Assembly (NCBI GenBank): GCA_014529385.2 | Contig: CM043953.1 | Span: forward strand, 98,396,842-98,460,841 | DNA: 64,000 nt | Reading direction: 5' to 3' | From: Adiantum capillus-veneris | Lineage: Eukaryota; Streptophyta; Polypodiopsida; Polypodiales; Pteridaceae | Shown: one piece after another, positions 50,121 to 61,143 of the stretch | How the letters are laid out: each line of letters begins with the position of its first letter | How positions within the stretch are numbered: the first letter of the stretch is position 1 | Made by a program: the position numbers and the translations under genes | The notes under the pieces: model-generated | What the model saw: the letters and a program-made list of their open reading frames with translations, nothing else | What the model was told of the DNA's origin: nothing | Database searches by the model: none

Positions 50121-51195
50121 GTCAGGATTTTTCTCGAGCAAGGGATTGCGCATATGTACATATACATGCATGGTGCATCAAATAAAGAATTGCCCATTTT
50201 TCAGAGTCAGGTGGTTACGTGGGGCCCACATGTGTACAGGTAGGACAGCATGTACATAGTGCATCGATTTTCACTCTCACCAGTACCAGTATGTTTTTTC
50301 TACAATAATGAGGAGTTTATAGTGCGTAAAACTTCTCGAGGAAGCTATCCGCGGGCCGACGACATGAGGTAAGCAGGTGCGTCAGATGGCATCGAGTGGC
50401 GTCAGGAGGCCGAACGGGGTCAATATTTGCACGCGGATGAGGACGGACACAACGTGGGTGTTTTCTTGTGAGAGTTATGCAGAAAGGTCATCATTAGGAC
50501 CACTTTTTGGGGCCACTTCACGTGGTTGCGAGACGCATTATTGAAAAGAAATGAGTGCCAGGTGTGTGGATGATGTAAAAAGGTGACAACTATGCACTGC
50601 GAGGTCAGTTTTTGGCCTGTTCGGGGTCCGCTTGAGGTCATCTAAAAGGCCAAGGGTGCCCAACTAATAAAGCTAAGTGTGGGAACTGAAAAAACAGAGA
50701 GAAGACCCGAATAAACGTGGAGAAGAGAGGAGGAACATCCGCAACTGTGTTTTTGGGGTTTTTGGAGCCTGTTTTGGCCCTAAACTGCTCATCCGAGGTC
50801 GGATTTGAGCACTTTGACATTGTAGACTAGGGTTTTGGGCCGTTCCGGACGCGATGGCGCTGTCCATTTTTCCAAATTCCTCACTCTTTTTTTTCTGTTT
50901 TTACTGTGTAAGTTTCTCCTATGAGCGAAGCTTCTGCTCCAGTTTGTGATTGTATCTGGCATATTTTACCCGTATTGTGTGAGCTGCTTGCCCCATTGGT
51001 GTTGGCCCAAGCTCTATTGTATCTAAACATCATAAATTCTCCTCTTTTGAGCTGAGTTTTTGAGTGTGTGTGTGTGTGTGTGTGTGTGTGTATCTCTCTT
51101 TGTGGAGTGGGTAAACGAATAGTCTCTCTCCTCTCGCTCCATCGGTGTGTTCCCTGTCTCGGCCAGGTGTGTTGTGGAAGCCGAGTGGTTCCCCA

Positions 51196-51231
<36 letters not shown>

Positions 51232-51293
51232 CATTCCAAGAGTGTGTGTCGGGTCGTTATAGAGGCACTGTGTGTGTTTTCATCCCGCTCACA
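50121..51293 (+). repeat. G5 3' LTR
   Basis: It starts TGTCAGGATTTTTCTCGAGC just after a purine tract and probably ends ...CCCGCTCACA before G2 leader sequence resumes. AATAAA is at 50666-50671; (TG)n at about 51063-51090 and 51198-51229. No second copy is present, so the ends rest on the tract and on the G2/G1 comparison. Confidence 0.65.
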
Positions 51294-51592
51294 GCGTCCG
51301 TTTTCACTCGTTTTTTTTTAAAATATGTTTTTTAATATTTTTGAATGATCGTTTTTTTATTAAAGTGTGTGATAGCTCAAAGTGAGCGTATCACTCAGAG
51401 GGTCGCGGTGTGCTTTACAACACAACGTTCGGTCATCTGAAGCTCCGTTGGTCCTCAAAAAAGCCGATTTTGAGCTACGTGGGAAGCTAAAATACGTAAT
51501 TTTAAAAGACGACTGAGGCCTAAGCCTGAGCGTGAGCTTGGGCTTGGGTCTGGGAGATATTCCCGATCCTGATCCTACCTTTAAATTTTTAA

Positions 51593-51648
<56 letters not shown>

Positions 51649-51971
51649 CTTTTGGGGATAAGGTCGCCGCGGCCTATGCGCGAGCACACACACTTACACC
51701 TACTGTTACACACTAACACACTTCATTAGCTCTCACAGATCTACTTCCTACTTACTGTACATTACAATACACAGAACTAACAACCTTAATACTAATACCT
51801 TACATAGAGAAAACACAGTAACCTTTCAAAAATTCATTAACAAAAAATACACAGTAGCAACACAAAATCCTTCTTCTCAACACACACACACCCTCCTTCC
51901 CTACCTTTCCTATAATTTAAATTGCACCACAAAAGAAGCACAGAGTGCCATTCAAGCTTAGTGTATGACAT
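51294..51971 (-). other. G2 5' leader with (TA)n
   Basis: Homologous to the G1 leader (19092-19765). It carries a pure (TA)25 tract at 51597-51646, where G1 has only a short T-run/A-run. No long ORF is credible. Confidence 0.7.
51597..51646. repeat. (TA)n microsatellite
   Basis: About 25 TA units, embedded in AAATTT-type sequence of the G2 leader. Confidence 0.95.
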
Positions 51972-51989
51972 TCCCCGGCAACGGCGCCA
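51972..51989 (-). promoter_or_regulatory. G2 primer binding site, tRNA-Asp
   Basis: On the minus strand TGGCGCCGTTGCCGGGGA, complementary to the 3' end of plant tRNA-Asp as I know it (CCCCGGCAACGGCGCCA). It lies four bases after the 5' LTR. It is the best preserved site of the three relatives. Confidence 0.9.
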
Positions 51990-51993
51990 AAAT

Positions 51994-52583
51994 TGTGTGT
52001 CTCTGTCGCATGTGTCAATGCAAGGAACTTGCCGATACACTGTGTGCGAGCCACAAATGGCTCCAAGCACACAACAAGCATAAACTAGTAAGCTCAAAGA
52101 TGGAGATGGTGTGTCACTCACCGTTCTACGCTTGCTGTCGTGGAGGATTCCTCGCCACAAAGAAGAAGGAGACGCCGCTATGTGGCGCTCAACCGCTTCA
52201 CCGCCGCCGTACCGTCGTCGCAATGCTCGATCGCACACTCTCTCTCTCTCTCTCTCCCTCTCTCTCTCTCTCACTCATACACACACATTCACAAGGAGAT
52301 GATGAAGAAGAAGATGGAGATGGAGCAAGAGCACTCTTCAATTGCACAAATGAGAGAATAAGTGAATTTAGGTTTAGTTGACTTTTATATGAGCTTTCCC
52401 CATTCACATTTGGGCGCCCATGCTTAGCCAACTAATCCCTTGAATGTTGTAGTTAGAGTGCACCTCTCATCGGCGATCACTCTTACCCTTTTCCTATTGG
52501 ACCGACAAGCCCGATACCCGACTCTACCAAATAAATAACACAACGTCCGTCGTAGGTGATAGGAATGTGCGTGAGGGTTAACA
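51994..52583 (-). repeat. G2 5' LTR
   Basis: 590 bp matching the other LTRs of the family. The CT/CA tract is of middle length. It ends ...GGGTTAACA, then CA units of the host tract. Confidence 0.9.
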
Positions 52584-52628
52584 CACACACACCCAAATCT
52601 ATCTCTCTCCATCCATATCTCCCTCTAG

Positions 52629-52699
<71 letters not shown>

Positions 52700-52799
52700 C
52701 CCTTTCTCTCCTTCCCTCTCTTTCTCTCTCCTTCTTTCCCTCTCTATCTACTCTCTGCATCCATCTCCCTTTTGCTCTCTCAATATCCATCTCTCTCTC

Positions 52800-52883
<84 letters not shown>

Positions 52884-53053
52884 CCAAACTATCTCTCTGC
52901 ATCCATATCTCCCTCTCGCTCCATCTCTCTCTCTCTCCCTCCCTCTCTCTCTCTCTCTTCCCTTTCTCTCCTTCCCTCTCTCCCTCGCTTTCTCTCTCCT
53001 TCTCTCCCTCTCTATCTACTCTCTCCATCCATCTCCCTTTCACTCTCTCAATA

Positions 53054-53113
<60 letters not shown>
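52584..53113. repeat. CT-rich tandem array with ~270-bp unit
   Basis: Two units, 52584-52855 and 52856-53113, share the order CACACA, CCAAA(T)CTATCTCTCT, CATCCATATCTCCCTCT, (CT)n, TTCCCTTTCTCTCCTTCCCT, CATCCATCTCCCTTT, CTCAATATCCATCTC, (CT)n. They differ mainly in CT length. A further partial unit may lie left of G2 (41207-41402). Confidence 0.85.
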
Positions 53114-53119
<6 letters not shown>

Positions 53120-53252
53120 ACTCAGCGCCTAGAGAGAGAGAGAGAGAGAACAAATTAAGTATTTTCTTGTCTCTCTATACCTATCTCTCTCCCTCTCTCT
53201 ATATATCTCTCACCCTGTCTCTCCTTCACTCTGTCCCCCTCTCTCTCTCTCT
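53114..53252. other. (CT)n - short core - (AG)n, then CT-rich spacer
   Basis: The CT tract of the array ends at 53113. The core GCATTCACTCAGCGCCT (53114-53130) leads into (AG)n (53131-53149). CT-rich sequence continues up to L2. The core resembles the hairpin core at 56846. Confidence 0.7.
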
Positions 53253-53332
53253 AACGAAGAAAATGTGCCCAAGGAGGAGGCAAGTTCCTTGAGCAAATAG
53301 GGATGTGTGACCTATGAGACCGAGTTACAATT

Positions 53333-54357
53333 GAAAATATGCTTTTGGAATTGTAATGGATACCCATGGAATGCGGGGGTTGGCATTGATGAACTAACAA
53401 GCAAAGCCGATGTTATACTTCTTGTTGAAACTTGAGAGCATGATACACAAAGGATCAACGGCTTGGAGGATTACAATTTACATTCACTGACGTGGTCAAA
53501 GAATGTCAAGCAACGAAGAGGGCAAGGAGGGGTAGCAGAAAGGATTGGAATATTTTGTATCAATTGTGAAAGATGACAAGTGCAAACATTATGTATGGCT
53601 GAAAATTATGACACCAAAAAGAGCAACCATTTTTGTAGCTGGTTGTTGCTACATTCCTCATCATGATTCCCCCTTTTATGCTTGCATGGATAGAGATCAT
53701 CCTTTTTTTGATCTAGAAGAGGACATTGCTTATTTCAAAGGAGCAGGTGAGGTTATTGTATTTGGGGATATGAATGCTCGCACAAAAACATTGCAACATG
53801 ATACCCAACAATTTGATATGCCATACATTTAAAGGGAGTTGGATGAAGTTCACTTGTATCATCGTATTTCAATGGATGAGAAAGAGTTGGATCACTATGG
53901 AAAATTACTTGTACACATGTATAATAGCACGGGTATGCTCATTGAAAATGGTGTATCTTTGTGGTGTGGAACCAATGGATTTACATGTAGGAAACATAAT
54001 GGGGATAGTGTGATTGACTATATGCTACTCTTCGAAGCCATCATGTATCGCATAAAGAGTTTTATGTTTGGCCAATGGACCCCGGAATCAGACCATCGGA
54101 CCTTATATATTGACCTTTCATGTGGAGAAGCAACTAAGCATGATAATCTCAGCCAAAGGGAAGAGAAATTATTACTATGTACGGATTTCACACAGGCACC
54201 AATGTACATTGAAATGATTGAGCAAAAGTTATGGATGACAAATCTTCAATATGACACACCATTGGAAACTAAATGGGAAGCTTTCAAGAAAGTGATTTGT
54301 TCTTATGCCGAAGAATGCTTTGCTATAAAGTATCTCCCATGGTGTCAACAAAGATAG
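53333..54357 (+). pseudogene. L2 endonuclease domain
   Basis: Three frames together give the apurinic endonuclease fold: FWNCNGYPWN with DVILLVET near 53340-53430 (followed by a TGA), VIVFGDMNART in 53545-53832, and DYMLL plus PESDHRTLYIDL in 53839-54357. The GDMNA, DY and SDH residues are the known active-site blocks. A TAA at 53830 and a frameshift near 53530 break it. Confidence 0.82.
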
Positions 54358-54603
54358 ATCACTCAAAAGGTGGTTTGATAAAGAATCAAGATGCTCAAAA
54401 GTCCTTGATAAAGCTTGATGCAACTATGGACAAAGACAACTATCAAAGTTATTTGCATACATACAAGGCATTGATTCAAAAGAAGAGAAGAAGATGAAAA
54501 GTAAAGCAACAACTTTTTCAAGTCTAAGAAAAGGCACATGCATGTGAAAGATTTTGGAGAAACTTGAGGGGCAAGCCGGTTGAGAATTTTGGTAACTTGA
54601 GTC

Positions 54604-56043
54604 TTGTGGATATGTACACACATTGTAGGCAATTATATGAGCAAGAAAATGCTGAAAAAATGCCATTTTATGGTTCACTCCCATGTATGCCCTCGTTTTT
54701 TTACTATTGAGGATGTATGCGGTGGGCTTGAAAAGTTGGCCACTCGCAAAGCGGGAGATCTTCAAGGTATCAAGCCAGAGATGATCAAATGGGCGGATGA
54801 TTTTACCCATGAGTGGATGTGTGATATGTTCAACCTTGCACTTCAATGAGACTTCAACATGGTATGCTTTATGATTGGAGTAGTAATTGGGTTAAGCCTT
54901 TGCATAAAGGAGGGTATGTAAAGAATGTAAACAACTACCGGACTCTAATGATTGGGTCTCTTATGGAAAATTTGTTTCTGTGCATAATGGAGATGAAATA
55001 GAGTGATTGGGTTGAAGAGAATGACAAGCATGTAAAAGGACAAGCGGGTTTTTGTCGATGGCATAGCACCATTGATCGTCTTGTCACTCTTTGTGTTCTC
55101 ATGGAGGAAAGTCGATTGAAAGGCAAGTGATTGTATTGTTGTTTTGTGGACTTTAACAAAGCCTTTGATATGATTCCACGTAACAATTTGTGGAGAAGGA
55201 TGGAAGAACTCCAAGTGCGAAGTGAGTTTATGCTTGCGGTTTCTTGAATCTATGAGAAGGTGATTTGTCAATTGCGCATGGAAAGAGGAATTTCAGACTT
55301 TTTGTAAGCACTATTGGGGTTAAACAAGGATGTCTATTGTCACCAACTCTCTTTGGTCTATGCATCGATCAATTGGAAAAAATGATACTTGACTTTATGC
55401 AAGAAAAAGGCATTGAAGAGGTCACTATTTGTAATGCATCATGCTTTTATTGTATGCGGATGATGTAGTGCTTCTAGCACACACTTTAGACAATGCACAA
55501 AAGCTTATGGTTGTCCTTGAGAACTTTTGCTTGCATAGTGGGCTGATTATGAATGAATCCAAAACAAAGGTTATGCTTGTGAAAACCAACCATAAGGAGA
55601 AGCCATGCATTGTATACAACAATGAGACACTTGAAGTTGTTGAGAGTTTTAAGTACCTTGGCCTTGAGGTTTCGTCCAATCACAAGTGGCATGAATGTGT
55701 TATACGTCGTTTGGAAGCGGAAAAGAGAGCATATTATGCATTTAAGAACATGTGTAATGTGAGAAACATCAAGTGTTGGGTTCTCAAGAAGTACCTTTTT
55801 GATGCATTGGTGACACCGGTTCTTCTTTATGGAGTTGAAGTGTGGGGCGGGAGCATCTCAAAGTCTACTTGGAAAGAGTTTCAGAATGTCCTAAAGAGTT
55901 TTCTTACAAACTTTCTACAAGTTGAGACACAAACACCATATATGCTCCTACTTCTTGAGTCGAGATCTCTTCCAATTGAGGTTATGGGCATGGAAAGGGT
56001 TGTGGAGTACATGATAAAGATGCGTCAAAACCCCTCACATTGA
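54604..56043 (+). pseudogene. L2 reverse transcriptase domain
   Basis: Order of motifs: LATRKAGDLQGIKPEM (54735-54790), KPLHKGGYVKNVNNYR (about 54890), VDFNKAFDMIPR (about 55145), GVKQGCLLSPTLFGL (about 55315) and LLYADDVVLLAH (catalytic YADD at 55453-55464). Then come SGLIMNESKTKVM and FKYLGLEVSS. The frame changes near 55430, just before the catalytic box, and there are stops at about 54847 and 54998. The last part (55441-56043) is open for 200 codons. Confidence 0.85.
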
Positions 56044-56100
56044 CTTCCTACAATTGCATGGGAAGCAAGCAAAAAAGTTCAAAAGACGCATAAAATCAAG

Positions 56101-56560
56101 ATGTTAAGCATGAGATGGATGCAAGACATAAAGAAGTGGTTTGGGAGATGGGATGCATTACACTTGCTACATGACGCTTCAATTAACTCCCAAGTGAATG
56201 AAGCTTTTCTACAACACCAATGTACTACGGCTTGGGAGAAATCCGATGGGTCACGCTTCATACATTACACCACCCATATTTCCCCCAACTACAAAACCAT
56301 GTTCTTCGCTGAAAGAGGAAACTGTACTCATACAAGCTTGAGCCTATCCCTTTGTCGGCGATACGCACCATCGCAGCCATTCGACTTAGCTCCCATTTCC
56401 TTCGATTCAAGACAGGGTGTTGGGGCAATGGAGAAGAGTCAAATCAACTGTGCACATTATACTCACTGCAAGTTCAAGAGTCTGAGTACCACACACTACT
56501 AGAGTGCTCAATTTTGATCACATCCGAACTCGCTTCTCTCATATTTTCAGCCATGACTAG
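56101..56560 (+). pseudogene. L2 C-terminal Cys/His segment
   Basis: Two overlapping frames. The second has LCTLYSLQVQESEYHTLLEC, the LINE C-terminal finger pattern, with Tyr where a second Cys is expected. It corresponds to 1035-1463 of L1. Confidence 0.6.
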
Positions 56561-56732
56561 ACCTACACACTTTCCTCTCCTAGCCACAGTGTGGGCTCTC
56601 CATTGTGACTCTCATCACCACAATTTTGGAGCATCGAGAGTCACTCATCAGCCATATACATACTACATCACATGTAACTTTGGTCCCATGGGTCATATTT
56701 GACCTTCGAGGATGATAATAAAATCTAGAGAG

Positions 56733-56805
56733 AGAGTGTGTGAAGGAGAGGGAGATATATAACTAATTAATTATAAAATTTTCCGTATCACTCTCTCCCT
56801 CTCTC

Positions 56806-56808
<3 letters not shown>
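56733..56808. other. Short AT/CT spacer after L2
   Basis: Nothing recognised. Confidence 0.5.
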
Positions 56809-57678
<870 letters not shown>

Positions 57679-58269
57679 TGTTAACCCTCACGGCTCACGG
57701 ACACCCTATCACGTACGACGGACGTGTATTATGTATTTGGTAGAGTCAGGTACCGGGCTTGTCGGACCAATAGGAAAAGGGTAAGAGTAATCGCCGATGA
57801 GAGGCGCACTCTAACTGGGACATTCAAGGGATTAGTTGGCTAAGCATGGGCGCCCAAGTGTGAATGGGGTGAGCTCATATAAAACCCAACTAAACCTAAA
57901 ATTCACTCATTCTCTCATTTGTGCAATAGAAGAGTGCTCTTGCTCCATCTCCATCTCCATCTTCTTCTTCTTCACCTCCGTGTGTGTGTGTGTATGTGAG
58001 AGAGAGAGAGAGAGAGAGGGAGAGTGTGTGTGCGATCGAGCATTACGAAGGCACGATGGTGGCAAAGCGGTTGATCGCGGCACGACTGCAGCTTCTTCTT
58101 CATCGCGGCGAGGAATCCACTACGAAGGCGAGCGTAGAGCGGTGAGTGACACACCCTTTGCTCTCTTGAGCTTGCTAGTTTAGACTTGTTGTGTGCTTGG
58201 AGCCATTTGTGGCTCGCACACGGTGTATCGGCAAGTCCTTTGCTTCGACAGTGCGGCAAGGAGCGTACA
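57679..58269 (+). repeat. G3 5' LTR
   Basis: 591 bp, TGTTAACCCTCAC to GAGCGTACA. Inverse orientation relative to the four other copies in the window. A TATA box TATAAAA is at 57878-57884, conserved as CATATAAAA in G1. A compound GT/GA tract lies at about 57979-58032. Confidence 0.92.
57878..57884 (+). promoter_or_regulatory. TATA box of G3 LTR
   Basis: TATAAAA within GAGCTCATATAAAACCC. The same box stands in the G1 and G2 LTRs on the other strand. It places U3 in the first 200 bp and R/U5 in the rest. Confidence 0.7.
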
Positions 58270-58273
58270 TTTT

Positions 58274-58291
58274 TGGCGCCGCTTCCGGGGA
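58274..58291 (+). promoter_or_regulatory. G3 primer binding site, tRNA-Asp type
   Basis: TGGCGCCGCTTCCGGGGA, four bases after the LTR. It has two mismatches to the tRNA-Asp site of G2. Confidence 0.88.
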
Positions 58292-58689
58292 AATGCCCTA
58301 CACTAAGCTCGGTTAAGCACTTTACGCTTTCTTGTGGTGCAATTTCTATCATAGGAAAGGTAGGGAATGAGTGTGTGTAGTTGTGTGGATAAGGATTTGT
58401 GAAGAAGGAAGGTGTGTGGTTGTGTGGAGAAGGTTTTTTGTTACACTGTACTCTCTTTTTTGTTTTCTGTTAAAGAAGGAGTTACATTTTTTTGCAATGT
58501 ACTGTTAGAATTAAGGTATTAGCTATGGAATGTTAGTTCTGTAAGGTTCAATGTTAGTTCTGTAAGGTTAGTTTTGTAGATCTGTTTAGCCGCTTAAAAG
58601 AGACCCTTAGTAGAGCTACTCGCTCCGAACATGCGGTTAATGAAATAAATGAAGGGAGTGGGGAAGTAAATTCGTAATTCATACCTAAA
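58292..58689 (+). other. G3 leader and broken gag start
   Basis: Shorter than in G1. From about 58586 the sequence reads SRLKETLSRATRSEH, which matches the N-terminus of G1 gag (from 18859), but a TAA at about 58675 cuts it off from the following ATG at 58690. Confidence 0.6.
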
Positions 58690-60486
58690 ATGGACCCTAT
58701 GCTTCTTGAGAGTGTGCATGTGAATGTTCCATCCACTGCACCTCCTGATCCTTTAAGACTATCTCCCTCTGAGGTTTTACTACCCGATGGTAGGAGTCTT
58801 GCCGAAGTGCAAGAGATCGAACGCTATATGCAAGCAACAAGGGAGAGGAAAATTGAGAACCTACGAGGGCTAGAACAAAGTCGAGCCCTGAAAGCAAAGG
58901 CTCCTATGACAACAATCATACCAGCCGAGCAACCGAGTGCTCCCAAGGTAGCAGTCACGGAGGGGCAAGCAATGGGGAGCAATAATGCTCCCACTTCAAG
59001 GGAAACCTCTAGCACGCCAAGCCTAGATGGGATATTCCTAAACAAAAATTGGGAGTATGACCTACAAGCAGAAGCTTTAACTGATCGGTACACAGGACAC
59101 ACTTATCATGTGGGTTGGTTAGATGTTCTACAATCCACATCAGGTGCTACTAGCATAGATGAGCAACAACAGAAAGTCTGTGATGTCCTCCATAGGATTG
59201 TCGAGTTAGAAAGACAGAACACAGGGATCAACATGCCTTCAAAAGTCCTAATGAGATTCTTGGATACGGGAAAGGCCAACCAACCAACCCTGTCACAAAT
59301 GGAGACCCCCTCAGTGAGCCCCATTGATCCTCCATATGTTGTTTCGCCAGGAGCCTCAGTACAATCTGAGCCCACAAGTGGCAGCTTTACCTTCCCAGAT
59401 CTAGCTCATCTTTCTCTTAATGACACTACGGCTACCATGCATATCCCAATGGTGAGCATGACAAGAAGTACACCATGGAGTTCATTTGTTAACACTGCGC
59501 CGATGCCTAGTAGCACAGTGCCCCCAACTATACCTACATGTATGTATCAATCATGTGCACCTATCGTACCTCAGCCTCATGTAGCTCCTACACCTCCGAT
59601 TATTCCAAGAGCTTACAATCCACAATGGCATTATCCAAGCTCTTATAAAAGTGGAGCCATGCCATTTAATAATAACATGCCATATCAAGCACCCCCTATG
59701 CCTAGGGCCACGCCTGTAAACTTTGGACCACCGTCTGGTACACCACCATACGAAATATGGGACCCAAGAGCCGCGCGTATGCCAAGGCCAAGGCCAACTC
59801 CCATCTCACATGTGGTTCCAGGAGCACATACACCCATTATACCTGCTCAAATAGGAGATTTGGAAGCATTTGCTCAAACTATCGGTCGCTCTATTGCGGA
59901 AAACATGCGTGGTGCACCTGATAGAGAGCCTAGGAGCAAGGCAGTTCAAGTAGCTAGGCTCACACAGAAATTCAATGGAGACGGAGATGCTAGAAAGCAT
60001 ATGGAAGTCTTTGAACATGTGTGTGATTCCTTGGAAGAGCACAATGAGCTACATAAGTGTAAGGCTTTGAGTTTGACCCTAAGCGGAAAGGCTGGAGATT
60101 GGTATAGAACCTTAAGAGTAGAAGAAAAAATGATCTACTCTACTCTTAGGAGACTGTTCTTAAAAGAATACATACGAGAGGGAGTACTTTGGGGTGTAGC
60201 CTCTCAGCTCCAGAAAGCCCAACGAGAAGAAGGTGAATCCGTGAGAGACTTCATTAGTCGCCTAAAGAATTTGAATTCTCGATGCAATCCAAACGAGCGA
60301 TTCAACAACAACCAATTGCTCGATAGATTCATTAGGGGACTACGACATGAAAGTATCTATAATGGCCTAGTCATTAGAGGTATCTCTACTTGGGAAGCAG
60401 TCACCATGAATGCAATCCAATTGGAGGATAATTCAATGATTGCAGGAGAAAGAGTGTCTGCCGAGCCGAAGTCAAGTAGCTCCTAA
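58690..60486 (+). CDS. gag: G3 gag, capsid part
   Basis: 598 codons. The N-terminal third is charged (AEVQEIERYMQATRERKIEN), the middle is rich in Pro, Met and Ser, and the capsid core lies at about residues 420-590: KHMEVFEHVCDSLEEHNE, ALSLTLSGKAGDWYRTL, FLKEYIREGVLWGVASQL and FISRLKNLNSRCNPNERF. This is the Retrotrans_gag pattern. The TAA at 60484-60486 is in frame with the next part, and G1 has CAA-type sequence there (SSQAS), so the stop is a point change. The ATG chosen is internal to the original gag. Confidence 0.85.
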   Translation: MDPMLLESVHVNVPSTAPPDPLRLSPSEVLLPDGRSLAEVQEIERYMQATRERKIENLRGLEQSRALKAKAPMTTIIPAEQPSAPKVAVTEGQAMGSNNAPTSRETSSTPSLDGIFLNKNWEYDLQAEALTDRYTGHTYHVGWLDVLQSTSGATSIDEQQQKVCDVLHRIVELERQNTGINMPSKVLMRFLDTGKANQPTLSQMETPSVSPIDPPYVVSPGASVQSEPTSGSFTFPDLAHLSLNDTTATMHIPMVSMTRSTPWSSFVNTAPMPSSTVPPTIPTCMYQSCAPIVPQPHVAPTPPIIPRAYNPQWHYPSSYKSGAMPFNNNMPYQAPPMPRATPVNFGPPSGTPPYEIWDPRAARMPRPRPTPISHVVPGAHTPIIPAQIGDLEAFAQTIGRSIAENMRGAPDREPRSKAVQVARLTQKFNGDGDARKHMEVFEHVCDSLEEHNELHKCKALSLTLSGKAGDWYRTLRVEEKMIYSTLRRLFLKEYIREGVLWGVASQLQKAQREEGESVRDFISRLKNLNSRCNPNERFNNNQLLDRFIRGLRHESIYNGLVIRGISTWEAVTMNAIQLEDNSMIAGERVSAEPKSSSS

Positions 60487-61143
60487 GCATCAGGGCATGA
60501 GCCAATGAAGATAAAGCCAATCGTGAAAGAGAAAACGATATCTGAGATGACTTTGGCAGATCTCACAAAGGCCATCCAAGAAAGCCTTAGGGGTAATCGT
60601 GCTCCACAAAACACTCATATGTATCCAAGAAGGGAGCAACAATGGTGCTCAATTTGCTTGGGCCCACATACTACGAGTGAATGCCCTACTTTCAGAGTAA
60701 AGTTTAACGGGACTTGTAACGCGTGTGGTAGGTATGGCCATCAAGCGAAGGATTGCCTAATGCTTAAACGCATCATGGAAAATAAACCGCCTATAGCTTG
60801 GGCAGACTCACCTCGAGTTCCTGCATTGATGCCTACCCCACCCATGGAGCAACAGTTGCCATTACAGCACATGGTCCCTAGAACCCAAAATGTGGTCCAA
60901 ACCACACCGTTGCCACCTCCAGTGCTAGGACCGCAACCCCCTCATCCAAGAGTTACACCTATGAACCAAATAGGTTGCGAGTCATCTAGTACTTATGTAG
61001 ATTGCGAAGAGGACATAGACTCTAGTATCACCTATGGAGTCGACATGCTTGAGGAGTGTCCCATGTTACTAGAAAGGAAAAAGCCAGTGAGGAGGATCAC
61101 GAGAGGGAATTACGACGAACACCAAAAGAGTATTCAAAGTTAA
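60487..61143 (+). pseudogene. gag: G3 gag C-terminal part with zinc knuckles
   Basis: Same frame as the capsid part, separated by one stop. It holds CSICLGPHTTSEC and CNACGRYGHQAKDC, two Cys/His clusters for RNA binding, then a Pro-rich linker and DMLEEC. Compared with G1 (16374-15217), about 400 bp of linker are missing after that point. The frame ends at a TAA at 61141-61143, past the point where the pol frame has opened. Confidence 0.8.

Larger units (their letters stand above)
48573..51293 (+). mobile_element. G5: truncated Gypsy element on the plus strand inside G2
   Basis: The segment begins abruptly inside an acidic linker. It holds RT (48761-49873), jumps to the very end of integrase (about 49857-50091), and then has a purine tract (GGCTAGGGGATGGGCAAATT) and a 3' LTR from 50121. 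There is no 5' LTR, gag or protease. In G2 it replaces about 2.5 kb of gag (compare G1 16590-19090), so insertion and deletion both happened. The RT resembles that of G4 more than that of G3. Confidence 0.75.
41403..52583 (-). mobile_element. G2: Gypsy-type non-autonomous element, same family as G1
   Basis: LTRs 41403-41979 (3') and 51994-52583 (5'), minus orientation. The flanks CACAT and CACAC are compatible with a duplication in a CA repeat. The primer site is a perfect tRNA-Asp match. The plan follows G1: 3' non-coding region (42019-43924), W-V-P-K frame, protease, end of gag. It has a 2.77-kb solo LTR (44087-46856) in the W-V-P-K frame, a ~600-bp loss at about 47943, and an opposite-strand Gypsy fragment (48573-51293) in place of most of gag. 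Confidence 0.9.
53253..56732 (+). mobile_element. LINE L2, nearly complete but decayed
   Basis: It starts right after CT-rich DNA. In order it carries an endonuclease, reverse transcriptase and a C-terminal Cys/His segment, and ends near AATAAA (about 56717). Stops and frameshifts occur throughout. An ORF1 was not found. The clade looks like the plant LINE type with apurinic endonuclease. Target duplications could not be read because both flanks are CT/GA-rich. Confidence 0.85.
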
